Below are positions 45,821 through 53,893 of a stretch of 53,893 nucleotides of DNA, piece by piece (the stretch's first letter is position 1; the number at the start of each line of letters is the position of its first letter). Under the pieces are notes generated by a model. The model was not told the origin of the DNA. It saw only the letters and a list, made by a program, of their open reading frames with translations, and did no database searches. Made by a program: the position numbers and the translations under genes. The DNA is from Oscillospiraceae bacterium (GTDB taxonomy: Bacteria > Bacillota > Clostridia > Oscillospirales > Oscillospiraceae), in contig JAFXYJ010000037.1 of the NCBI GenBank assembly GCA_017541825.1, forward strand, positions 1-53,893. The letters run 5' to 3'.

Positions 45821-47983
45821 ATGAAAAACAACAAATCCCTGGGCAGAAAGATCCTCCGCGCGATGACGGGACTCGTGATCGGGATGCTGCTGGTCGCCGG
45901 CGTGATCTTCGCGCTGACGATGAGAAGGGCCACCGACACGCTCTCGGACTCCAATCGGGATCTCAACAACACCATCGGGGACAAATCCATGGCATATCTG
46001 ATCGAGCAGTCCCAGAACCGGATGCTGGAGCTTGCCAAGGAGAAAGCCCAGATCGCCGATCAGATCTTCCTTGAGTTCCAGCGGGGAGTCTGTTCCGCGG
46101 CGTCCGTCGCAGAACAGATATACGACAATCCCGAAGAGTATTCCCCCAGGCCCGTGCCTCTGCCGGACCCGGAGAAGGACGGGGAGCTGACCATACAGGT
46201 GCTCTATTCCGCTCACACAGATCCCGCGGATCCCGCCATAGAGGCGGAGCTTGCCCTGCTCGGCAATGTGCAGGACACACTGATAGCCGTCAACGCCAGC
46301 CAGGACAGGGTGGCCTCCCTCTATGTGGCGACGGAATCGGGATTCATGGTGCAGGCGGATTATATCCCGGCCAAAAAGTATGACGACGCCGGCAATCTGA
46401 TGCCGCTGGAGGCGAAGGAACGCCCCTGGTACCGCGGGGCGAAGGCCACCGGCGCGCCGTTCTTCACCTCCGTCACCAGGGATGTGCACACGCCGCGGCT
46501 GGCCATCATGTGCGGGGTGCCGATCTTTTCCGGCGGCAGCGTGATGGGCGTCGCCGGCGCGGGCATGTACCTGGACGACATGGAGGACCTCGTCCGGAGC
46601 GTGGATCTGGGCGAGACTGGCAACGCCTGCATCCTCAACAGCCGCGGCCAGGTGCTGTATTCCACATACGACGAGGGCACACTTGCCGCCGTCGCCGAAG
46701 CGGAGGACGTGCGCCTGTCGGATAACAAGGCGCTCGCCAGGATGTCGATCAGCGCCGTGGGCGGGAGAACGGGCGTCACGACGCTTTCCCTGGACGGCGT
46801 GCCGTGCTATGCGGCATACGCCCCCATGAAGACCGTCGGCTGGACGATGCTCGTCTTCGTGCCGCAGGAGGCGGTGGAGGCGCCGACAAAATCGCTTCTG
46901 GACAACATCAATCTGATAATGTCCAATGCTTTTCAGGACGAGACAAGCTACATTCGGAGCGCCAATTATCTGCTGCTCGTGCTCTTCGGCGCGGCGGTGA
47001 TCGTCGCTCTGGCCGTGTCCGTGGCGCTTTCCAATCAGATCGTCAAGCCGATCCGGAGGCTCACGGAGGAGGTCACCTCCATGCACGGTGACAACCTGGA
47101 CTTTCACTGGGATCTGGACACCGGGGACGAGACCCAGATGCTGGCGGCCTCCTTCGAGTCGATGACGGAGCGCATGAAGGATTATATCAGCGAGAACGAG
47201 ACCATCACCGCCGAGCGGGAGCGCATCAGCACCGAGCTGTCCCTGGCGAACAAGATCCAGGCCTCGATGCTCCCGAGCATATTCCCGCCGTTCCCCAACC
47301 GCTCGGAGTTTGACATTTACGCCGTCATGGAACCCGCCAGAGAGGTGGGCGGAGACTTTTACGACTTCTTTCTGATCGACGACAGTCACCTGTGCCTCGT
47401 GATCTCGGACGTCTCCGGCAAGGGTGTTCCGGCAACGCTGGTCATGATGATCTCCAAGATCATCCTGCAGAACTGCGCGATGCTGGGCGGCTCTCCGGCG
47501 GAGATCCTCTCCCGGACGAACGACGCGATCTGCTCCCACAACGATGAGGAAATGTTCGTCACGGCATGGGTAGGCATACTGGATCTCAACACCGGGATGC
47601 TGACAGCCGCCAACGCGGGCCATGAATATCCCATCATCAAAAAGCCGGACGGACCCTTCGAGCTTCTCAAGGACAAGCACGGCTTTGTCATGGGCGGCTT
47701 CGGAGGCGTGGTATACAAGGAATACGAGCTCCCGTTCCCGCCGGGTTCGAAGCTGTTCGTGTATACGGACGGGGTCCCGGAGGCCATGGGCGGTGACGGC
47801 GGCAATGAGATGTTCGGGCTCGCCCGTACGATCGACGCGCTCAACACCGATCCCGACGTGCCGCCCAAACAGCTCCTGCAGCAGGTCCGCGCTGCGCTGG
47901 GCGATTTCGTGCAGGATTCGGAGCAGTTCGACGACCTGACGATGCTCTGCGTGGAATACAGGGGAAAAGGCGGCTGTTCCTGA
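45821..47983 (+). CDS. Membrane sensor: double Cache, HAMP and SpoIIE/PP2C phosphatase
   Basis: The 720-residue protein has a membrane helix at about 16-36, a large outside region with dCache features (YVATESGFMVQADY, KERPWYRGAKATG), a second helix at about 383-405, a HAMP linker, then a PP2C/SpoIIE phosphatase: coiled segment ERERISTELSLANKIQASML, metal motif EVGGDFYDFF at about 506, DVSGKGVPA at 530, YTDGVPEAMG at 647 and DDLTML at 703. It should sense an outside ligand and dephosphorylate an anti-sigma antagonist. No partner STAS or kinase gene lies next to it. Confidence 0.9.
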   Translation: MKNNKSLGRKILRAMTGLVIGMLLVAGVIFALTMRRATDTLSDSNRDLNNTIGDKSMAYLIEQSQNRMLELAKEKAQIADQIFLEFQRGVCSAASVAEQIYDNPEEYSPRPVPLPDPEKDGELTIQVLYSAHTDPADPAIEAELALLGNVQDTLIAVNASQDRVASLYVATESGFMVQADYIPAKKYDDAGNLMPLEAKERPWYRGAKATGAPFFTSVTRDVHTPRLAIMCGVPIFSGGSVMGVAGAGMYLDDMEDLVRSVDLGETGNACILNSRGQVLYSTYDEGTLAAVAEAEDVRLSDNKALARMSISAVGGRTGVTTLSLDGVPCYAAYAPMKTVGWTMLVFVPQEAVEAPTKSLLDNINLIMSNAFQDETSYIRSANYLLLVLFGAAVIVALAVSVALSNQIVKPIRRLTEEVTSMHGDNLDFHWDLDTGDETQMLAASFESMTERMKDYISENETITAERERISTELSLANKIQASMLPSIFPPFPNRSEFDIYAVMEPAREVGGDFYDFFLIDDSHLCLVISDVSGKGVPATLVMMISKIILQNCAMLGGSPAEILSRTNDAICSHNDEEMFVTAWVGILDLNTGMLTAANAGHEYPIIKKPDGPFELLKDKHGFVMGGFGGVVYKEYELPFPPGSKLFVYTDGVPEAMGGDGGNEMFGLARTIDALNTDPDVPPKQLLQQVRAALGDFVQDSEQFDDLTMLCVEYRGKGGCS

Positions 47984-48050
47984 CGAGGGCTGGGCCGGAT
48001 CGGGCGCGGTCCCGATCCGCAGAAATATGTCTTGCGTCCATACGTTCATA

Positions 48051-48086
48051 AAACAGCCCCGAAGCCGAAGGGCTTCGGGGCTGTTT
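48051..48086. terminator. Bidirectional terminator
   Basis: AAACAGCCCCGAAGCC at 48051-48066 pairs perfectly with 48071-48086 around GAAG. It is shared by the phosphatase gene and the converging peptidase gene. Confidence 0.92.
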
Positions 48087-48121
48087 TTTCGCGGTCGGAT
48101 CCCACGCCGCGGGCGGCGATT

Positions 48122-49162
48122 TTATATCATCTGTTCCGTTCCGAGTCCTTCGATCACGCGGGAGAACGAATGATAAGCCAGGGCAAGGGACGCCTCGCTG
48201 ATATACTCATCGGTCCCGTGGATGCCGCCCAGGGAGTTTTTCAACTCCAGAGGGAAAAAGCCGACGACCGGAACGCCCGCTTTTCTGAACCGCCGGTTGT
48301 CGCTCATTCCCGGCGTGATGCAGGGCATCAGGCGGGCGTCGGGAACCTCCGCGCGAAGAGCGGCTTCAAACAGGCGTCCGAACCGGGATCGGACATCGGA
48401 GGGCGCCGCGTTCCCGAAGAACGCGTCCATGCCCTCATACAAAGGCCGGATATCCAGCCGTCTGCCCGGGAGAGACGCCGCCCTTGCGGCGTAGTCAAGG
48501 ATCTCCCGGGAATAATAGCCCTTTTCGATCCCCATGGACAGGATCTGTGCGATCCGGTCCCATCCGGGCTCCTCCGCGCCCACATCCACGGCCGTCTCCC
48601 GTTCGCCGGTCTGAAACGTGTAGTATACGTTCCCTTCAAAGGGAAAGGGGAATCCGCCCCCCTCCCCGATCAAGAGCTTCACGTCCGAGAGCAGTTCGGG
48701 ATGCCGCGTCAGGAGCCGCCCGAGGCCGTCGTCGCCCCCCTCCTCTTCCAGATCGGAGACGAGGAGCCGGAGGGTGTACGGGCGTTCTTTCCGCCGGGCC
48801 GCGTCGGTGAGGAGCTTCATCCACACAGCCAGAGGGCCCTTGCAGTCGATCGCCCCGCGGCCGCAGATACAGCCGTGCCGGCGGGTGCCGCGATCGGCGG
48901 GAAAGCGCCACGCGTCCCGCGCGCCGAATCCCGCCGTGTCCAGATGGGCGTGCAGCATCACGGTCTCCCGGCGTTCTCCCGGCACCTCCGCGAGCAGGTG
49001 GTACGCCCGGCGCGGCGCGCCTTCCGTCGTATACAGGCGCGTCCGCACATTCCGCGCGGACAGCTCCCGGCGGATGAACCGGGCGCACTCCTCCGCCCCG
49101 CTCCCGCCGACGGTCGTATCGAAATCAATCAGTCTGAGCAGCCATGCAACGATCTCATCCAT
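48122..49162 (-). CDS. M20-family metallopeptidase / deacylase
   Basis: The 346-residue protein has the M20 metal-site motifs HAHLDTAGF at about residue 72, GRGAIDCKGPLAVW at about 105, the catalytic DLEEEGGDDG at about 140 and a late HGTDEY. Family members remove N-terminal residues or acyl groups from peptides and amino acids; the substrate is not evident. The upstream ribosome binding site is weak. It converges with the phosphatase gene and follows the unknown gene, but a terminator separates them. Confidence 0.88.
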   Translation of the reverse strand: MDEIVAWLLRLIDFDTTVGGSGAEECARFIRRELSARNVRTRLYTTEGAPRRAYHLLAEVPGERRETVMLHAHLDTAGFGARDAWRFPADRGTRRHGCICGRGAIDCKGPLAVWMKLLTDAARRKERPYTLRLLVSDLEEEGGDDGLGRLLTRHPELLSDVKLLIGEGGGFPFPFEGNVYYTFQTGERETAVDVGAEEPGWDRIAQILSMGIEKGYYSREILDYAARAASLPGRRLDIRPLYEGMDAFFGNAAPSDVRSRFGRLFEAALRAEVPDARLMPCITPGMSDNRRFRKAGVPVVGFFPLELKNSLGGIHGTDEYISEASLALAYHSFSRVIEGLGTEQMI

Positions 49163-49176
49163 GCTTTTCCACCGCC

Positions 49177-49235
49177 GAAAAACCGGGGACGGCGGCGCTG
49201 CGGAGTTTCTGGCGCTTTCCGCAGGGCCGCCGTCC
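49177..49235 (-). terminator. Terminator of the unknown gene on the - strand
   Basis: GGACGGCGGC (49187-49196) pairs with GCCGCCGTCC (49226-49235), with an inner CTGCGG/CCGCAG stem. On the - strand it is followed by CCGGTTTTT. Confidence 0.78.
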
Positions 49236-49243
49236 TTGCCGTG

Positions 49244-50062
49244 TCATTCCATATCGGATATCATTTCACCGTAACGGTTCTGCCCGTAAAAGAATTGGAT
49301 GTTCTCCCAATCCGTATCGTAGGGATTGTATCCGCCGTGTCCCTCGCCGGCCTCCTGGATCTCCTCGGAATGCATCGCCTCGCTGTTCCGGCTGTAATCC
49401 ACGGCGATGATCATCATGCCGCCGAAACGCTTCCGGCACAGCTCGATCCAGTTGTCGGGGATTCTCTCGAGCGGGAACCTGCCGATCTCCGTGTGGACCA
49501 GCTTGTCGGGCCAGGTGAATTCGGAGGAATATCTGTCCTCCGGCTGGCAGATCATTTCCATCCCGCCGATGATCACGGCAAACTCGTTTGTGTCAAGGTC
49601 GATGATGTATCTCCAGCGGTTGATCCATACGCCGCTGAAGCCCGAATAGTCGATCATCCAGGGATAGCCGTCCCGCAGCGGCGCCACGGCGTTCTTTGTC
49701 CAGGCCAGCGCCTCGGTCCAGGTCATGTCCGGCTTCCAGAGCGTTTCCGGCACATATTTCCTGTAGTTCTCCCGCTGCTCGTCGGTCATGGGATCCTCTT
49801 CGCGGATGACGTTCACCCGGTCGAAATACGCGCTGACGGACGCGGCGCCCGCGCTGCGGATCCATTGGACCAGTCCTGCGCCGATCCCCTCCGGTTCAGA
49901 ATTGCGGTGGGAATAGGTCACCTTCAGGAAACCGTTCTTTTTCAGAACGATGCTCCCCTTCTTTTTGGACGCCCTGCCGTCCCGCCCGGCGCCGTCATCT
50001 TCTGCGAAAAGATCAATATCGTCATCCCACCGGTCGATGATGCCGTGTTTGCCCTCATGCAT
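49244..50062 (-). CDS. Hypothetical protein
   Basis: I do not recognise this 272-residue protein. It has no signal peptide or membrane helix. The N-terminus is charged (RWDDDIDLFAEDDGAGRDGR), and the body is rich in Trp, Tyr and acidic residues, with stretches such as WTEALAWTKNAVAPL and DYSGFSGVWINRWRYIIDLD. The start at 50062 was chosen for its upstream GGAGGGGG; the frame stays open further upstream into the promoter of the divergent MATE gene. It is probably a single-gene unit between a terminator and a palindrome-containing divergent region. Confidence 0.75.
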   Translation of the reverse strand: MHEGKHGIIDRWDDDIDLFAEDDGAGRDGRASKKKGSIVLKKNGFLKVTYSHRNSEPEGIGAGLVQWIRSAGAASVSAYFDRVNVIREEDPMTDEQRENYRKYVPETLWKPDMTWTEALAWTKNAVAPLRDGYPWMIDYSGFSGVWINRWRYIIDLDTNEFAVIIGGMEMICQPEDRYSSEFTWPDKLVHTEIGRFPLERIPDNWIELCRKRFGGMMIIAVDYSRNSEAMHSEEIQEAGEGHGGYNPYDTDWENIQFFYGQNRYGEMISDME

Positions 50063-50167
50063 GTAGGTACCCCCTCCGTTTGCTGTCAGTTTTTGGCTCC
50101 GTATGCTGACAGGATAACCGAAATCGGCAGATCCGTCAACGGAGCTCTGTGCGCTGGGAGGGTCTCC

Positions 50168-50193
50168 GCATCGAAAAGCCGGCTTTTCGATGC
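50168..50193. repeat. Perfect 26-base palindrome in a divergent promoter region
   Basis: GCATCGAAAAGCC at 50168-50180 is followed at once by its exact reverse complement at 50181-50193, with no loop. It lies 106 bases upstream of the unknown gene and 43 bases before the -35 of the MATE gene, as an operator would. Confidence 0.7.
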
Positions 50194-50235
50194 ATTTTCC
50201 TTCAAAATGTCGGACGGTATTCCGCACGGGGGTCA

Positions 50236-50265
50236 TTGACGCATCGTTTTTCCTTCCTCTATAAT
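50236..50265 (+). promoter_or_regulatory. Promoter of the MATE transporter gene
   Basis: TTGACG at 50236-50241 and a perfect TATAAT at 50260-50265 are spaced by 18 bases, 35 bases before the start codon. Confidence 0.75.
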
Positions 50266-50300
50266 GGTCCGGCGAGCTCTTTGAAAGGAGTCTTCTGCCG

Positions 50301-51671
50301 ATGAATCGTTCAAAAACCCTGGACCTGACCCGGGGCAATATAGGAAAGGTCCTGCTGGCGTTCATCCTGCCGATCATGGCCGGCAGCCTGATCCAGCAGC
50401 TCTATACCGTGGTGGACGCCGTCGTGGTGGGCCGCTTCGCCGGAAAAGCGGGTCTGGCCGCCATCGACTCGGTGTACACGCTCTTCAAATTCCCGCTGAA
50501 TTTCATGTCGGGCCTGTCCGCCGGCGCCACCATCGTGGTGTCCCGGTGCTTCGGGGCCTCCGACGAGCACAGGCTGTGCGGATCGATCCGGGCGGCCTTC
50601 GCCATCTCCGTGGTGCTCGGCGCGGCGTTTTCGCTGATCGGCGCGCTGGCGGCCCCGGTGCTGCTCAATATCATGCACGTCCCGGATGACATCAAAGCCC
50701 AGACGCTGATCTATGTCCGCATCTATTTCGGCGGACTGTGGACCATGACGTTCTACAACATGCTCGCCGGGATCCTGCGGGCCTTCGGGAACTCCAAGAG
50801 CCCATTCTATATCCTGATCGCCTGCTGTGTGGTCAATATCGCGGGCGATCTGTTCCTGGTGGGCGTGCTGCATACGGGCGTCGCCGGCGCTGCGGCCGCC
50901 ACGGTGCTCTCCCAGTTCATCAGCGTGGTGCTGGCCCTTCGCTCCCTGTCGAAGACCTATCCCGGCCACGATCTGCTGCGTCTGGCCTTCGACCGGAAGG
51001 AGATATGGCAGATGCTCTCCATCGGCGCCCCGCTGGCGCTGCAGAGCATCCTCTTCCCTGTGGCGAACTCCATCATCCACGCCGCGATCAACAAAATGGG
51101 CACCGACGTCATCGCCGCCTGGGCCGTGTGCGGCAAGCTCGACATGTTCATCTGGCTGGTGGCCGACTCCATGGCTCCGGCGCTGTCCACGTACACCTCC
51201 CAGAATATCGGCGCGGGCAGGACCGACCGGGTCGTGCGGGGCGATCTGACCGGCGCGGCCTTCTCTGTCGGCGCGGTGGGGCTGATCAGTCTCTCCCTGT
51301 TCCTGTTCCCCGAATTCCTGGGCGGACTGTTCGTCACTGCCGCCGACAAGGCGGTCCTCTCCCCGATGATCGTCCACTTCATGCGCATGATGGCGCCGTT
51401 TTACGTGTTCTACGCGGTGGCCGAGGCGTTCTCGGGCGCCTGCTGCGGCACCGGGGACACGGTGCGGCCCATGATCGTGACGCTGCTGTGCACCTGCGGG
51501 CTGCGGGTCGTATCGATCTGGCTGATCCTGCCGCGGTTCAACTCGATGGACTGCATCGTATGGATCTATATCGCCTCCTGGATCGTGACCGGTCTTGCGT
51601 TTTCCTGGATGTTTGCCCGCAAGGCGCGGCGTCTGCCGCCCGTACAGGCACAGGACGTCTCTCCCGCCTGA
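50301..51671 (+). CDS. MATE-family multidrug/Na+ (or H+) antiporter
   Basis: The 456-residue membrane protein has about 12 helices in two homologous halves. The opening LGNIGKVLLAFILPIMAGSLIQQLYTVVDAVVVGRF-type region (N-terminal 55 residues) and SAGATIVVSRCFGA are typical of clostridial MATE exporters, which push out drugs or metabolites in exchange for cations. AAAGGAG at 50283-50289 precedes the start. It has its own promoter and terminator. The substrate is unknown. Confidence 0.92.
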   Translation: MNRSKTLDLTRGNIGKVLLAFILPIMAGSLIQQLYTVVDAVVVGRFAGKAGLAAIDSVYTLFKFPLNFMSGLSAGATIVVSRCFGASDEHRLCGSIRAAFAISVVLGAAFSLIGALAAPVLLNIMHVPDDIKAQTLIYVRIYFGGLWTMTFYNMLAGILRAFGNSKSPFYILIACCVVNIAGDLFLVGVLHTGVAGAAAATVLSQFISVVLALRSLSKTYPGHDLLRLAFDRKEIWQMLSIGAPLALQSILFPVANSIIHAAINKMGTDVIAAWAVCGKLDMFIWLVADSMAPALSTYTSQNIGAGRTDRVVRGDLTGAAFSVGAVGLISLSLFLFPEFLGGLFVTAADKAVLSPMIVHFMRMMAPFYVFYAVAEAFSGACCGTGDTVRPMIVTLLCTCGLRVVSIWLILPRFNSMDCIVWIYIASWIVTGLAFSWMFARKARRLPPVQAQDVSPA

Positions 51672-51695
51672 ACCGCGGGACACCCCGTATATCGA

Positions 51696-51739
51696 GCTCC
51701 CGGGCATCGGTTTGACCGCAGCCCGGGAGCCGCGTTTTT
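51696..51739 (+). terminator. Terminator after the MATE gene
   Basis: GCTCCCGGGC at 51696-51705 pairs perfectly with 51721-51730, followed after CGCG by TTTTT. Confidence 0.85.
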
Positions 51740-51780
51740 CCCCGGTCCGGCCCTGCCTCCCGGTCGGGGGCCGTTCCCTC

Positions 51781-51808
51781 TTGGCAACGGAGAATACCGT
51801 GGTATAAT
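51781..51808 (+). promoter_or_regulatory. Promoter of the GNAT/LCM methyltransferase unit
   Basis: TTGGCA at 51781-51786 and TATAAT at 51803-51808 are spaced by 16 bases, with TG in the extended -10 position. Confidence 0.7.
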
Positions 51809-51931
51809 GGCATCAGTCAGCGGGCGCTGTACCAAAACGCTTTCGGCGCCGCGTGACGATGGGGCCGTGCGTCGGTCTGTTCGGCTCCGGAGACGATAAA
51901 AAGGACAATACCCGTGAGGAGGATAAAAACC

Positions 51932-52423
51932 ATGACGGAGACGAGTGACCGTCCGGGACCGCGGATCGAGCTGCGTCCCCTGGAGGAGCGGGAGACGCCG
52001 GCGGCGCTCCGCCTGGCGTGGAAGGTGTTCACCGAATATGAGTCGCCCGACTATCCGCCCGAGGGGACCGAGGAATTCCGCAAAACCCTGACAAACGAGG
52101 CATATCTGGCCGGGCTGCGGTACTACGGCGCCTTCGACGGCGAGAAACTGGCGGGCCTGCTGGCCATCCGCGCAGCGCAGCGTCACATCTGCTTTTTGTT
52201 CGTGGACGGTCCGTATCACCGGCAGGGCATCGCAACGAGGCTGTTCGCCCTGGTGCGCCGGGACTTTGCCGGGCAGACGATCACGCTCAACTCCTCGCCC
52301 TACGGCCTGCCGTTTTATCTGCGGATCGGCTTCAAGCCGACCGACACAGAGCAAACGGTCAACGGCATCCGCTTCACGCCGATGGAGTACACGCCGGAAC
52401 AGGGAGCGGGCGGGGATGAATAA
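51932..52423 (+). CDS. GNAT-family N-acetyltransferase
   Basis: The 163-residue protein fits the GNAT fold: IELRPLEERETPAALRLAWKVF at its start (residues 9-30), a central GLLAIRAAQRHICFLFVDGPY strand pair, and the acetyl-CoA motif YHRQGIATRLFALVRR at about 92-107, then SSPYGLPFYLRIGF. It would acetylate an amine on a small molecule or protein; the target is unknown. The start at 51932 follows GAGGAGG at 51916-51922. It precedes an LCM methyltransferase by 65 bases and probably shares its transcript. Confidence 0.87.
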   Translation: MTETSDRPGPRIELRPLEERETPAALRLAWKVFTEYESPDYPPEGTEEFRKTLTNEAYLAGLRYYGAFDGEKLAGLLAIRAAQRHICFLFVDGPYHRQGIATRLFALVRRDFAGQTITLNSSPYGLPFYLRIGFKPTDTEQTVNGIRFTPMEYTPEQGAGGDE

Positions 52424-52488
52424 CGACGATTGCCGCGGGGCTCCTGTATTGCAGGAAGCCGGCTGAGAACAGGGAGGTGCGGTCTGCG

Positions 52489-53280
52489 GTGAATGAGGTC
52501 AACAAAACGCTGTTTATCCCGCTGTGCGGCAAATCCCGGGTGAGCCGACGGGGCATCATCCTCCGCGACCCGTCCGCCGAGCGGATCTGGGCGGCGGAGG
52601 GCTTTCCCCTGCGCGGCAGCGCGAGATCCAGGTGGCTGGCGTACAACATGGCCATGCGCGCCCGGGTCTTCGACGACTGGACGGAGTCCATGCTCGCGCG
52701 GGACCCGGAGGCGCTGGTGGTGCATATCGGATGCGGTCTGGACAGCCGCTGCGAAAGGGTCACCCATCGTCGCGCGGGCTGGATCGATTGCGATCTTCCC
52801 GAGGTCATCGCCGTACGCAGGAAATACTTTGCCGAGACGGAGCATTACCGCATGGAGGCGCTGGACGCCGCCGATCCGGCACAGCTCGAAGGGCTGCCGG
52901 AGAGCGGCAGCGCGGTCGCGGTCCTCGAGGGGCTGAGCATGTATCTGACGAACGCCGAGCTCCGCGCTCTGCTGCGCGCGCTGCGGGAAAAATACGCCTC
53001 CCTGCATGTCCTGCTGGACGTCTACACCGACTTCGGCGCCGCGGCCTCCCGGATCAAGAACCCGGTGAAGGATGTGGGCGTCAGCGTCCTGTACGGCGTC
53101 GACGATATCCGCGCGGTGATCGGAGACCTGCGTCTCCGGGTGAAGGCCGAGCATTCCTTTACGCCCGAGGCGCTGATCAACGAGCTGCGCGGCGCGGAGA
53201 GAGTCGTTTTCCGGCTGCTGTTCACCGGGAAGCTCTACGGGAAGCTCTACCGGCTGTTCGAGCTGGAATCGATGCCGTAA
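52489..53280 (+). CDS. LCM-type SAM-dependent methyltransferase (second copy)
   Basis: The 263-residue product has motif VVHIGCGLDSRCERV at about residue 83, DCDLPEVIAVRRKYF and EGLSMYLT, typical of LCMT/TcmP-like O-methyltransferases. It is related to the 32.3 kb protein, sharing the TLFIPLCGK opening. The GTG start at 52489 follows AGGGAGG at 52471-52477; another GTG at 52477 is less likely. The substrate is unknown. A terminator follows 30 bases downstream. Confidence 0.83.
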   Translation: MNEVNKTLFIPLCGKSRVSRRGIILRDPSAERIWAAEGFPLRGSARSRWLAYNMAMRARVFDDWTESMLARDPEALVVHIGCGLDSRCERVTHRRAGWIDCDLPEVIAVRRKYFAETEHYRMEALDAADPAQLEGLPESGSAVAVLEGLSMYLTNAELRALLRALREKYASLHVLLDVYTDFGAAASRIKNPVKDVGVSVLYGVDDIRAVIGDLRLRVKAEHSFTPEALINELRGAERVVFRLLFTGKLYGKLYRLFELESMP

Positions 53281-53310
53281 AACGGCGTCACATAAGCAAA
53301 TACCGCAAAA

Positions 53311-53336
53311 GAGGGCCGCACAGCAGCCCTCTTTTT
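53311..53336 (+). terminator. Terminator after the second LCM methyltransferase
   Basis: GAGGGC at 53311-53316 pairs with GCCCTC at 53326-53331, followed by TTTTT. Confidence 0.8.
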
Positions 53337-53450
53337 ATTGTGTCATCCCGAGGTACACACAGCGAAGGATGGCGCGGCATCATTTTCCGTGACCTTGGTT
53401 TCACCATTCAGCTCCATTGCTGGTGCTAGTCCAAGGTAATGCGCATTTTT

Positions 53451-53753
53451 GCGGGTCTTTTCTGTGCTGCAGAAAAGACCACGCAGGAGAAAAGACAGCC
53501 AGGGGGCGACGGCTAATGCCGCCCCCTGGACCCCCTAAAACTTTAAGGGCAGCGTTTTGACCCGCTGCAAGACTGAATGGGTTCCAGCAACCATATCCGC
53601 ACCACCGCGTCCTCGCAAGCTGCATATCGTTCGCCCCGACCGCAAGCGGCGGGGCTCATTCACTTCGCTGCTCGTTCTTTCAAAAACACAGCCGCGCTGT
53701 CGCTGCGGGCCTCGTCGACAACTTCGGCCCTCCGCTGCGCGGCTGTGTTTTTG
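53451..53753. repeat. Gene-free segment with three large hairpins
   Basis: In the gene-poor tail (53281-53893), three strong inverted repeats occur. GGTCTTTTCTG (53454-53464) pairs with 53470-53480 plus an outer GCG/CGC. CCAGGGGGC (53499-53507) pairs with 53521-53529 plus an inner GGC/GCC. The 17-base arm CAAAAACACAGCCGCGC (53681-53697) pairs perfectly with 53737-53753 over a 39-base interior. No convincing gene covers it. An interspersed repeat or a structured RNA is possible; copies elsewhere in the genome cannot be seen from here. Confidence 0.6.
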
Positions 53754-53786
53754 TTGACGGGGATTTTCGCTCCGGCGCTGTGTGGG

Positions 53787-53795
53787 TGGTATAAT
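53787..53795 (+). promoter_or_regulatory. Extended -10 promoter element near the window end
   Basis: TGGTATAAT has both the TG extension and a perfect TATAAT. No good -35 is placed upstream. It may serve a gene beyond the window edge. Confidence 0.4.
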
Positions 53796-53893
53796 TAGGC
53801 TGATACTTGCGCTCCGGTGCTCCGTGGCGCGTGAGTTTGCGATGCAGGGGCCCCTACGGCAAGACAGTGCGCTGGCAGTTTCCCGCACCCGGA

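Noticed and set aside
53535-53888. Small open frames on both strands in the window tail
   Set aside because: They cross the large hairpins, lack ribosome binding sites and encode no recognisable domain.

Overview
The window (about 54 kb, GC-rich, densely packed) looks like a chromosomal segment of an anaerobic gut-type Clostridia, most likely Oscillospirales/Ruminococcaceae. The basis is gene content: type III glutamine synthetase, a Bacillus-type Fe-S PurF, duplicated FeoA/FeoB loci with a FeoB-associated Cys-rich peptide, a SpoIIE-type phosphatase, strong AGGAGG ribosome binding sites, and many ATGA stop/start overlaps. No rRNA, tRNA, CRISPR array, transposase or phage gene was seen. The first gene is cut by the window edge.

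Region 1 (1-23.1 kb, + strand) is a long nitrogen-assimilation and amidotransfer array: glutamine synthetase III (5' partial), an ammonium channel fused to a PII domain, nadE, purC, purF, asnB, gltB, gltD, a stand-alone PEP/pyruvate-binding ATP-grasp protein, purB, purA, pyrG and glmS. Nearly every enzyme makes, moves or spends ammonia, glutamine or aspartate nitrogen. The array ends at a strong bidirectional terminator at 23.17 kb.

Region 2 (23.2-29.4 kb, - strand) is an iron locus: a DtxR-family regulator, then feoA1-feoB1 and two half-size exporter-fold ABC transporters that probably form a heterodimer.

Region 3 (29.5-40.4 kb, + strand) is the most unusual part. A DtxR-like operator lies at the start of a run of 15 co-directional, mostly translationally coupled genes: an MBL-fold hydrolase, an ATC-hydrolase-family enzyme, an HMA metallochaperone overlapping a ZIP transporter, two methyltransferases, a membrane protein, three alpha/beta hydrolases with a further methyltransferase between them, two related small membrane proteins, a membrane-anchored methyltransferase, and a second ATC-hydrolase-family enzyme. 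It sits between two Feo systems. I infer an iron-responsive pathway that handles a small molecule, possibly a metallophore or scavenged siderophore. No NRPS, PKS or NIS synthetase is present in the window.

Region 4 (40.4-44.1 kb) holds a second DtxR-family repressor divergent from feoA2-feoA3-feoB2 and a FeoB-associated Cys-rich membrane peptide. Palindromes of the form GTTAG-N6-CTAAC or close variants lie in the regulatory regions of both iron loci and of the region 3 array, which suggests one shared regulon.

Region 5 (44.2-53.9 kb) is mixed: an esterase, TrmO, a Cache-HAMP-SpoIIE phosphatase, an M20 peptidase, an unrecognised protein, a MATE transporter, a GNAT acetyltransferase, a second LCM-type methyltransferase, and a gene-free tail of about 600 bases rich in large hairpins.
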